Positions 56,306 through 64,000 of a stretch of DNA of 64,000 nt are shown piece by piece. Made by a program: the position numbers and the translations under genes. Each line of letters opens with the position of its first letter. The first letter of the stretch is position 1. The notes beneath the pieces are model-generated. The model worked only from the letters and a program-made list of their open reading frames with translations, was not told the DNA's origin and made no database searches. Origin of the DNA: Neopestalotiopsis rosae (taxonomy: Eukaryota > Ascomycota > Sordariomycetes > Amphisphaeriales > Sporocadaceae). Location: the NCBI GenBank assembly GCA_023078685.1, contig JALGAS010000006.1, forward strand, positions 4,216,001 to 4,280,000, given 5' to 3'.

Positions 56306-57922
56306 ATGAGACTCATTCGCTGTCGCGATCTGCGTTTGGTGGACTTCTACGGAGAGGATATTCCCCCCTACGCTATCCTTTCTCATACTTAGGGCAGAGA
56401 AGAAGTCACGTACCAGGACTTTGACCCTGTAGAGGCCAGTCTGATGGCTGGTTGGTACAAGATCGAAAAGACCTGTGAGGTGGCGCTACAAGAGGGCCTC
56501 GAGTACGCATGGATCGATACGTGCTGTATTGACAAATCCAGCAGCGCCGAGCTGTCGGAAGCCATCAATTCCATGTTCCAATGGTATGCACGCTCCGAAA
56601 TTTGTTATGTCTTCCTCGAAGACTGCGATGGGGAGCTCGACGCAGAGGAGCTGGCCTCGTCCCGATGGATGTATCGAGGTTGGACGCTTCAGGAACTTAT
56701 TGCACCGCAGACAGTCGTATTCTTCGACCGCGAATGGCAGCGCCTCAGCACCAGACGTGAGCTTAGCGAGGAGCTTAACCAGTTAACGGGAATCTCGAGA
56801 GAAATTCTTGAACAAGACCGGGAAAACATTGACGATCTGTTAGAGACCATGCCTGTCTGTCAGAAAATGTCCTGGGCGTGTAGTCGCGAGACGACCCGAG
56901 TCGAGGATATGGCTTACTGCTTGATGGGTCTTTTTGGGGTGAACATGCCGCTGCTCTACGGAGAAGGCCCCAAAGCATTCATTCGGCTACAAGAGGAAAT
57001 TATCAGGCATAGTAATGACCTGACAATTTTTGCCTGGGAGGCTGATACGCCGGGAGATGCCGACGAATATGAATCCGAAGACCTGGTCGAGACAGAGGCC
57101 GTCCGGGGCGTCCTCGCGCTTTCTCCTCGTGAATTTGGTGATGCGGGAATGCTCGAACCAACCTTGAATGCAATCAGCCATGAGTATACAATCACAAATA
57201 AAGGCATTCGAATCTCATCTATCGGTATTCAACCTGTCCGCGACTCGTCGGATTTTGTGATGGGCCTTGATTGCTATGATGAGGAACGCAGTTTGAAGAG
57301 TATATTCATTCGACCCATCGGCGGAGGTGTTTTCGTGAGAGTAAGTCCAGCTGAGCTGCATAGCAGAAGCTGGAGGGATGAGCTTTATCTTAATGAGCCA
57401 TTCACGACCAGCCTGTATCTCAAAACGAGTGTGACACCAGCAACGCTAGCTTCGCTTGAGACTATCTATCACGGGTCGATTCGTTTACCAAAGATGGTGG
57501 GAGAATCATTCCATCTTAAACATGTTGTTCCACCGTTGCAAGTTCAGGGCGCATCGGATATTTTCATAACTCGCGGGTACTCCAATACCGTCGGTTATGC
57601 AACATACTGCCACGAGGAAGATGTGACGAAGCGGTGCGATTTTGTGGTATTCTTCGGCATGGGCAATTCCAGTACATACCGGCCATGGAGTTATGTCACG
57701 ACCCCGAACCACCTCCCAGGTTTCAAATTTAAGTTGTCAGCATGGGAAGAGAATCTCAAACGTCATGGTTTGGATGCGCAGCTCCAGGCGAAGCTCTGGG
57801 ACGTGTGCAATCTCACGAACTTAGATCATCAAGGCATCTCGACCAATTTCCACGTCAAAGTTGGTGTCAAAAAGGTTCACCCCATGTGGAGTCTTAGCTT
57901 CGAAGTAGAAAAAATAGAATGA
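56306..57922 (+). pseudogene. HET-domain gene with premature TAG at codon 29
   Basis: HET-domain proteins act in fungal heterokaryon incompatibility and self/non-self cell death. The frame from ATG 56306 (MRLIRCRDLRLVDF) to TGA 57922 is 538 codons with one stop, TAG at 56390-56392, inside the hallmark YAILSHTWG motif exactly where Trp belongs (TGG in the neighbouring paralogue). The rest is intact: EEVTYQDF, YAWIDTCCIDKSSSAELSEAINSMF, SRWMYRGWTLQELIAP, ISREIL, SRETTRVEDMAYCLMGLFGVNMPLLYGEG, then a C-terminal part ending VHPMWSLSFEVEKIE. Re-initiation at Met47 (56444) would give 492 residues lacking the domain's first strand. The paralogue at 59001 has the same order throughout. It is either a young pseudogene, an inactive allele or a sequencing error; the absence of other lesions suggests recency. 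Confidence 0.88.
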
Positions 57923-58759
57923 CGGTCGTTAGCTTCCTGGAGTTGATTTCGTAAGAAGCTCTCAATCATCTTAGACGATGGTGTACGAGAGAATGAGTAG
58001 CTCATAATTCATACTCACTGAGGGAGTGGTCACAAAACACGGATCACACAAAATACTCACGACGAGGACCCGGGGACCTCTGGTGTCAAGAACAACCGGG
58101 CGACCGTTGACGAAGATGCGGTGCACGTCTCGTCCCCTCTATCTCATAGCCTTCGCAGCTGTCAGAGTTTGCTGGGCGCGGTTGCCATTCTCGCTGGCCT
58201 CGACAACGATGGCGAGGCGTAGGGAGGCGGCGACCACCCGTGTGTGAATCATTAACAAGTGTATCAACCTCGTCTCGGGCATCTTCGCTGGATTCATCCT
58301 TTCTATGCTGCAAGAAAATATCCGCGAGCTCTACACAGGCGACAAGGTCTACCATATCAAAGGCTTACGCTCAGCGCGGCGGATTCGATGGCCTCTCGGC
58401 ATTGGCTCGAAGATGATAACGGCGCTGAAGGGAAACCAGGAAACGTCACATATGCGACAACTGCATTACGCGGGAATAAGAGAAAGGACAAGATCAGACG
58501 ACTTGGGCGCGAAGCTACGGTGTTTTTTTCGTCAATAGTATGCGAATGGCACGACGCCCAGGATTGAATTGAATTTATCAATTATATTTCAAGCATACCT
58601 ACCTATATAAGCAACATAGAACCAGACGCTTGATACACTGTAAAAGGATACATTATTTCCTTCATATTGAACAGCAATCGAACGCATACTTCAAGGATCA
58701 CAATGTTGTACACTATATACAGATACCATATGCCAAACAGATATACCGCAGCCAGTAAG
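57923..58759. other. Spacer between HET genes with a decayed fragment
   Basis: This 0.8 kb lacks an intact gene. On the minus strand from about 58240 to 58060 an interrupted frame reads VVEASENGNRAQQTLTAAKAM, a stop, then HRIFVNGRPVVLDTRGPRVLV ending at a GTGAGT donor-like site. This looks like the end of an exon from a decayed gene of a family I cannot name. The rest is AT-rich non-coding sequence. Confidence 0.35.
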
Positions 58760-58819
58760 AATCTTGTCCCGGTTCAGTGGATCAAGACGATCAACAAGTG
58801 CGGGGAGAAAGCACCATTA
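58760..58819 (+). repeat. 60-bp direct repeat, left copy
   Basis: This segment (opening AATCTTGTCCCGGTTCAGTG, ending GCACCATTA) recurs at 60909-60968 with 56 of 60 bases identical. The two copies bracket the second HET gene, 2,149 bp apart. Confidence 0.9.
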
Positions 58820-59003
58820 TTGTGTTTTTCGGACGGTTCCCTGAGCATCAATGGTATCCAATCACAAATGATGATGGTCCTCGGCTGTGCTGCGGGACAC
58901 GTGATGATGAGGCTGAGTACCTGAGTATCTTCCCCTCAGCTACCGAAAATTTGTTGAGCTGTTCACATTACAATCTCCCGCAACAGCCAAGGTTTCCAAG
59001 ATG
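58766..59003 (+). pseudogene. Possible HET C-terminal remnant
   Basis: Following the left repeat, a plus frame reads VRGESTIIVFFGRFPEHQWYPITNDDG and continues open to 59003. The IIVFFG strand followed by a W/P-I-T segment resembles the C-terminal CDIVVFFGLGEG...WCFITTPD of the HET gene just downstream and CDFVVFFGMG...WSYVTTPN of the upstream one. No start codon or domain precedes it. It may be the tail of a third, lost HET copy; the resemblance is short. Confidence 0.3.
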
Positions 59004-60863
59004 AAGTTCCTTGACTGTCGGAGCGTCTCCCCTGACTGGCGTGTCATGCCCCTTGACTATCGTGCCATCTCCATCGTGGAGTTCGCCATAGACAAAGCCT
59101 TCCCATATGCCATTCTCTCGCATACCTGGGGCCAGCATGAGGTTAGCTTCAAGGAAATCGGCACGCCAGCAGCCATGTCAAAACCCGGCTGGATCAAGAT
59201 ATGTTACACTTGCATACAGGCCAGGATCAACAAACTCGATTACGCGTGGATCGATACCTGCTGCATTGACAAAGACAGTAGCGCCGAGCTGAGCGAAGCT
59301 ATTAACTCCATGTTTGAGCTGTACGAGCGTTCCGCGAGATGCTATGCTTTTCTCCAAGACTGCAATACGCAGGTCAACTGTTTGAACAACACTTTTCCAT
59401 TGGCCTCAACACGGTGGATGGCTCGAGGTTGGACCCTGCAGGAATTAATTGCACCGCCGACAGTCGAATTCTTCGATTGTTTTTGGCAACGCCTGAACAC
59501 CAGACAAGACCTAAGCTTAGTTATTAATCAGATAACGGGCATCTCGAGAGAAATCCTGGAACGAAATGGTGGAGAAAATATTGAAGATCTTTTGCAACGT
59601 GTTCCCGTTTGCCAAAAAATGCACTGGGCTTCTGGTCGCGAGACGACACGGGTAGAGGATATGGCCTACTGCTTGATTGGTCTTTTCGGAATCAACATGT
59701 CACCAATCTATGGCGAGGGCTCTAAAGCCTTTACTCGTTTGCAGGAGGAAATCATCAAGCATAATAATGACCTGACAATCTTCGCCTGGCGAGCTGCAGG
59801 AGCATCAAAATACCACATAATGACAATTGTCTCACCGGAAGGACAGACAGGAACAGGCCAACCTACTGGTGTTGAGGCTGTCCGGGGTTTGTTGGCCGAA
59901 TCTCCCCGAGAATTCCAGAATACACGGCACACACAACCAGTAGCAACTACATATAACCCAGAGTATGCGGCCACGAACAAAGGCATTCGCATTTCCTCGA
60001 TACATGTTCAACCCAAAGATAACTCGTCGGACCTCCTAATGGACCTTTCATGTTTCGACAAAGGAGAAGGTACGAACCGAACGCTCTGTGTCGTAATCCG
60101 ACACATTGGCGGAGGCGAATTCGTCAGGATGGAGCCGCAGGAGCTCTATCTGAGATCCTCCTCCATCCAGGACAAGAAGGTGTTTCCCGCCGACCTCTAT
60201 CTCGCAATGAGTGTGAGGCCAACAACTTTCGCTTTCCTCCAGGATCTCCTCAATGGCGCGATTCGCACACCGAAGATGGCGGGAAGCTTATTCTATCGCC
60301 AACATGTTGCCCCACGTTTACAACTCCAGGACGACGACTATGGTCTTTTCATAACTCACGGCTTCCCTAACGCTATCGGTTACGCAACTTACTGCTACAG
60401 AATTCCAGAAAGTGAAGAGCAGGGGTATGAGTATGATTATGACGATGAGGATCAATATGAGTATGAGTATGAGGATCAGTATGAGCCGGAGCCGGAGCGT
60501 TGCGACATAGTGGTATTTTTCGGCCTCGGTGAAGGCAAGACAAGGGGGAATCCGTGGTGTTTTATCACGACGCCAGACTTCTATTCAGACTGGAGACATG
60601 ATTGGTGGGCAGTTGAGGAGAATTTCAGGCGTCACAGCATACGTGCGCAAAACCGTGACAGAGAATGCGATGTTACGATCAAAGGTTCTGCTGGCAATTC
60701 GACATACCATGTCCGGGGCACGTTCACATCCGTGGATCGCTGGTGGGATTTGAATCTTGAAGTTGTTGAAAAGAAAGAAGGACTTCGTCCAAGACGCGGG
60801 AAAGGTAAGTCTGTTCAAATTCCATTGCACATAAAGAATGGAATCAAGGAAACACGACGTTAG
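59001..60863 (+). CDS. HET-domain protein
   Basis: This is a predicted cytosolic incompatibility or cell-death regulator. The single exon encodes 620 residues. The HET domain covers about residues 34-190: FPYAILSHTWGQHEVSF, YAWIDTCCIDKDSSAELSEAINSMFELYERS and RWMARGWTLQELIAPPTVEFFD. It continues with ISREIL, SGRETTRVEDMAYCLIGLFGINMSPIYGEG and NNDLTIFAW, the standard extended HET architecture without NACHT, WD40 or ankyrin parts. An acidic Tyr-rich insert (about 471-497, repeats of EYEYEDQYE type) sits before CDIVVFFGLGEG and is absent from the neighbour at 56306. The C-terminus is basic. The two genes are tandem, same strand, about 1.1 kb apart, and clearly paralogous. The ATG used lies directly after CAACAGCCAAGG; no upstream in-frame ATG was found nearby. 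Confidence 0.93.
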   Translation: MKFLDCRSVSPDWRVMPLDYRAISIVEFAIDKAFPYAILSHTWGQHEVSFKEIGTPAAMSKPGWIKICYTCIQARINKLDYAWIDTCCIDKDSSAELSEAINSMFELYERSARCYAFLQDCNTQVNCLNNTFPLASTRWMARGWTLQELIAPPTVEFFDCFWQRLNTRQDLSLVINQITGISREILERNGGENIEDLLQRVPVCQKMHWASGRETTRVEDMAYCLIGLFGINMSPIYGEGSKAFTRLQEEIIKHNNDLTIFAWRAAGASKYHIMTIVSPEGQTGTGQPTGVEAVRGLLAESPREFQNTRHTQPVATTYNPEYAATNKGIRISSIHVQPKDNSSDLLMDLSCFDKGEGTNRTLCVVIRHIGGGEFVRMEPQELYLRSSSIQDKKVFPADLYLAMSVRPTTFAFLQDLLNGAIRTPKMAGSLFYRQHVAPRLQLQDDDYGLFITHGFPNAIGYATYCYRIPESEEQGYEYDYDDEDQYEYEYEDQYEPEPERCDIVVFFGLGEGKTRGNPWCFITTPDFYSDWRHDWWAVEENFRRHSIRAQNRDRECDVTIKGSAGNSTYHVRGTFTSVDRWWDLNLEVVEKKEGLRPRRGKGKSVQIPLHIKNGIKETRR

Positions 60864-60908
60864 GCATATCTATTACAATGGCAATCGAGCATATAGCCTA
60901 TCGCAAAC

Positions 60909-60968
60909 AATCTCGTCCCGGTTCAGTGGATCAAGACAATTGACAAGTGCGGGGAGAAAGCACCATTA
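60909..60968 (+). repeat. 60-bp direct repeat, right copy
   Basis: This partner of 58760-58819 begins 45 bp after the second HET stop codon. Four substitutions separate the copies (three close together near the middle). Confidence 0.9.
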
Positions 60969-61566
60969 ATTCCCCAAAAACCGCTTGACGCCGTCTCTCT
61001 GACTTCTTCCCAAAGAAGTATCACCAATTCCGATTCCGCCGTCCGACTGATCATTGGTCGATAAAGTCAACATGCACCAAAAATGCATGTCAACAGCGCT
61101 CCTAAGCACCTATGCACATGCGGGTTGCGGACCGCGACTGCATGAAATAGATTTTGGGCAACCAATAAACCCCTCTTTGGCCTAATTGGAGCTTGTGTCC
61201 CTTTTCAATCGCCGGAGTGTTGGGAGTTGATAGCCTTATGTACTATACTGCCGCGGAATAAAGTAAAGGAAAACATGGGAAACGGTCACAACGTCATCGG
61301 AGCGGGAGCCACCACCTCCGCCTCCGCCCTCCTTGCATACCATATGGATAATCCCGAGGTCCCAAGTGGACTTTGAAACCAACAATTGCGCTTCTCCGCT
61401 CCAGCTGTGGAGTGTTACTTAAACAGATACATGGTTGCCAATTCCATTACACCGCACTTCGTCCAGTTTCTAAACATAATTCCAGTCACTGCAATACAGA
61501 CCAGATCATACCCGAATAAACCACTCAAAACATCTCCCTACTAACCCAACAACAACATCATCCATC
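60969..61566. other. Intergenic, GFA gene promoter
   Basis: This 0.6 kb has no gene; it should include the promoter of the GFA-domain gene. Nothing specific was recognised. Confidence 0.55.
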
Positions 61567-62096
61567 ATGGCCAAGGGAACCTGTCTGTGCCAGGGCATCG
61601 AAATCACCACCAGCATCGAGCCCAAGGCGACCGTGGCCTGCAGCTGCACGAGCTGCCAGGCCTGCTCGTCCGCTCCCTTTACCATCAACCTCGTGTACCC
61701 CAAGGGCACCATCGAGGTGACCAAGGGCAAGGAGCACGTCAAGATCTTCAAAGGTGAGCAAGTTTCTCTCTCTTGTGACCAAGGGTCATGGGATCTCCCC
61801 ATATGCTGTGATAAATATATGCCTCTCGTGCACTCGAGCAAAATCCCAACGTGGCTAACCATGAATGCCAACCATGTAGAAACGGCGGAATCTGGAAATG
61901 AAGTCCTCCGCCACTTTTGCGACACTTGTGGTAATGCCGTTTATACTCAAGCCGTGGACGGTACTTGCTATGTCAAGGCGCCCGTCATGAAGGGCCTCCA
62001 CAACGACCCAGTGGCACACATTTTCACCAGAAATCTGCCAGCATGGGCCGAGGATGTCAAGACGGGCGATCGCAAGAAGGGTGGTGCCTCCTCATA
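61567..62096 (+). CDS. GFA-domain (CENP-V/glutathione-dependent formaldehyde-activating type) protein
   Basis: This is a small zinc protein of the GFA/CENP-V fold; the family name comes from a formaldehyde-activating enzyme, but the reaction of fungal members is mostly unproven. Exons 61567-61753 and 61880-62096 flank a 126-nt intron (GTGAGC donor, TGTAG acceptor). The intron is a multiple of three without an in-frame stop, so the unspliced frame is also open; splicing is preferred because it restores HVKIFKETAESGNEVLRHFC and family length (134 residues). Zinc ligands are CLC (6-8), CSCTSCQAC and CDTCG. APVMKGL and a C-terminal FTRNLPAWAEDV follow. It is cytosolic, with no signal peptide. Confidence 0.9.
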
Positions 62097-62984
62097 GGCC
62101 GTGACGCGTAGACAGAGACGAAATATAATACGATGATCATGTTGATAACTTTTTATTCTTTTTTTATTCTTTTTTTTTACTGATGGTTTTTTATCTTTTT
62201 CCCTATCCATGTCCGTTGTCTATACATGTGCCTTGCGTAACCGGCCGGCATTTTTTGCCTACATACTTTCTTGCCGCGCATACGGTTTCCATTCCATTTT
62301 CCGGACAACCAACGCTACCACTTTCTCCTTCGTCCGTCTATAGGGTAGTCGTCAGAATATGCATGCGCTGTCTGCTCTTTAGAGACATTATAATCTCCCT
62401 GGCCAAACTGCTGCTGCTGCTGCTCGCTCGTCTCTATGCTTGTATGCTTTTTGTCCCATCACATTGCTGCAATGGTGAAAAGAAACAGATGGCTTGGACC
62501 AACCGGTCAATGACCAGGAAAAATAATTCCAGACCAGAAAAACACAAACACGATATAATATATGTATATGCCATGCAAACTCCGAGGCCCGCCGCCATGC
62601 AGAACCATAATCCGAAAATTGGGAATGCCGTTAAAAAAAACAAAAAATGATACTGGCGTGAAATCGTATATGCGATTCGTCACGAATAGCATTGCCTCGA
62701 TATTGTTGAAGCCCTCCATCATTCCGACATGACCACAGGCAACCGAGGTATATCTCCAGCGCCTGCCTTGCGCCATCTCTTCGTCGACTGATAATCTTCG
62801 TGCTGATACATCTCTCGTCTCATGAACAGAGATCGTATCCATATAGTAGCCTGGATTCTTTGCGATTGTCCAAATGATGACGACAAAAAATCTCCATGTG
62901 AGATTTCCACCATCAAACACATGCTGTGGCAGTTCGATGTTGCTATGCAAAAAACACCTTTCATGACATGAGTGAAGGGCTTGT
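62097..62984. other. Convergent 3' region
   Basis: This 0.9 kb lies between the GFA gene and the stop of the right-edge gene. T-rich runs at 62150-62200 probably belong to 3' UTRs. A 209-codon minus frame (63136-62507) overlaps the end of the right-edge gene in another frame and shows no motif, so it is not called. Confidence 0.5.
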
Positions 62985-64000
62985 TCAACCCCCTTTTCGC
63001 TCAGACTCGTTCTTTGGTGGCAATTCACTCTGAAGGTTGGCGTCGCTTCGAGGTTTCCCATCAGCGCCCTTTTTCCTTCCCTTGGATATCTTTTGCCACC
63101 CATTGACGATGCTGTTGTCACTCTCACTTTTTGCACCTCTCGTGTGACCGTTCTCCTTTGCGTGACCGTTTGGCTTTGAACCCGAGGAAGACGAAGGCTC
63201 AGGCTTGGCTGACGCAGTCGCTTCCGCAGAAGCCTTCTGTTTTGGCCTGTGTTCGAGTCTCGTATCCTTGCCAGAATGAGACAAGCTGGGTCGTGTCCGG
63301 GGCAAATTCGCTGGCAGGTCGAATTTGCGATTGGTTGTTGGGGATGGGGTCACTTCAGTGATAGGCGACAGATGTGGATCAGTCATCTGCATGCGATCAG
63401 TTGCCAAGTCGAGCGCCACCAGAGGACTCTGGGGCTGCTGCCCAGGCACAAATGTCCGCGGAAAGCCAGCAGGCTGGTAATGCATTGGCGGTGTGCTGCC
63501 GGACACAGTCGACGAGCCTGTAGCGAATGGGACCCCATATGCCATTGGAATACCTTCTACTGCCGGATACGGTGCTACTGTTGCGGGAGACGACCCATTG
63601 ACAACCACAGGACGCTCTGCAATCAGAGGTTCGCCATTCGTGGCTGCGGCAGACTGATCCGTTGCGAAACTAGAGACCATGCCGCCTGATGACTGCTGGC
63701 TGATGTTCAGTGGATTCTCGTACAATGTGTCCGATGGATTGGTATTCTCGCCCGCAGCTGTCTTGTGGCTCGCGACAGGCGCAGGGGACTTGTACACTGA
63801 GCCATTAACAACCAGCGGCCTTGCATCCTGCGCTGGTCGAGTCGCGACCTGTGGAGCGGAAGCAGTCAGAGGATTTGCGCTGGGTCCAGTGGTCATCGCC
63901 CGGTTACCTAGCGGTGAGGGCGAACGCGAAGTCCGCTTGATTCTATCAAGAATTGATTGCGGAAACTGATCTGATGAAAGGCGACGGCGACCCTGAGTGC
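62985..64000 (-). CDS. C-terminal part of an unidentified, disordered protein
   Basis: The minus frame is open from the window edge (first full codon at 63998) to TGA at 62985, showing 337 residues of a longer protein; the 5' end lies outside. The visible part is disordered: a basic start (RRRLSSDQFP, ILDRIKRTSRSPSPLG), then Pro/Ser/Thr/Ala-rich sequence with three related phrases (RPLVVNGS, RPVVVNGS, SIVNG). A Lys/Ser-rich end reads NGWQKISKGRKKGADGK and finishes ESERKGG. The repeated VVNGS phrase and the basic GRKKG cluster are the only notable motifs. No domain could be recognised, so no function is given. Confidence 0.75.
   Translation of the reverse strand, partial: TQGRRRLSSDQFPQSILDRIKRTSRSPSPLGNRAMTTGPSANPLTASAPQVATRPAQDARPLVVNGSVYKSPAPVASHKTAAGENTNPSDTLYENPLNISQQSSGGMVSSFATDQSAAATNGEPLIAERPVVVNGSSPATVAPYPAVEGIPMAYGVPFATGSSTVSGSTPPMHYQPAGFPRTFVPGQQPQSPLVALDLATDRMQMTDPHLSPITEVTPSPTTNRKFDLPANLPRTRPSLSHSGKDTRLEHRPKQKASAEATASAKPEPSSSSGSKPNGHAKENGHTRGAKSESDNSIVNGWQKISKGRKKGADGKPRSDANLQSELPPKNESERKGG

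Noticed and set aside
56338..56392. An intron ending at the TAG of the first HET gene that would remove the stop
   Set aside because: It would delete the conserved PYAILSHT strand that the paralogue keeps, so a point change is more likely than splicing.
62507..63136. 209-codon minus frame at the end of the right-edge gene
   Set aside because: It overlaps the supported C-terminal frame and then runs through T-rich 3' flank; its composition is not protein-like.
1..64000. Secondary-metabolite cluster, CRISPR array or prokaryotic operon
   Set aside because: No PKS, NRPS or terpene synthase signatures, no regularly spaced repeats, and intron-bearing genes with separate promoters throughout.

Overview
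The window is nuclear DNA from a filamentous ascomycete (Pezizomycotina, most likely a Sordariomycete). The support is direct: short 54-148 nt introns with GT donors, AG acceptors and CTNAC-type branch points; genes spaced 0.5-3 kb apart; long pyrimidine-rich leaders; HET-domain genes; an intron-bearing tRNA-Ser; and broken Ty3/gypsy fragments. No species can be named from sequence alone.

Layout. 1-7.2 kb is gene-poor, with a T13-G23 homopolymer and at best weak coding-like remnants. 7.2-17.9 kb is a housekeeping block: MCT-like MFS transporter (-), mRNA cap guanine-N7 methyltransferase (-) head-to-head with proteasome subunit Rpn7 (+), alanine aminotransferase (-) and a cysteine hydrolase (-). 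18-21.3 kb is a gene desert holding a Ty3/gypsy reverse-transcriptase relic and two A/G-rich repeats. 21.3-31.3 kb carries methionine-R-sulfoxide reductase (-), an Fmp52-like dehydrogenase (+), D-3-phosphoglycerate dehydrogenase (-), two-domain glyoxalase I (-) and a vacuolar Ca2+/H+ exchanger (-). 31.3-44.9 kb is looser: a D-threonine aldolase-like PLP enzyme (-), an Eaf elongation-factor gene (+), an SH3 protein (+), a second relic of the same gypsy lineage and a split tRNA-Ser(AGA). 44.9-64 kb has an OPT oligopeptide transporter (+), a small secreted protein (+), a 904-residue disordered protein with two sets of SP-containing repeats (+), two tandem HET genes (+), a GFA-domain protein (+) and the C-terminal end of a gene that runs off the right edge (-).

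How the genes relate. Most are independent metabolic and housekeeping genes. Several fit mitochondrial, redox and detoxification work (MsrB, glyoxalase I, GFA protein, Fmp52, alanine aminotransferase), and two of them (AlaAT, MsrB) show in-frame N-terminal extensions that suggest paired mitochondrial and cytosolic forms. The most dynamic part is 56.3-61.0 kb. The first HET gene has a single TAG where the second has the conserved Trp of the SHTWG motif. The second HET gene lies between two copies of a 60-bp direct repeat (56/60 identical), and a short HET-like C-terminal remnant follows the upstream copy, which points to repeated duplication and loss at an incompatibility or immunity-type locus.

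All exon boundaries were placed by eye from splice signals and reading frame; no alignment or database search was available.
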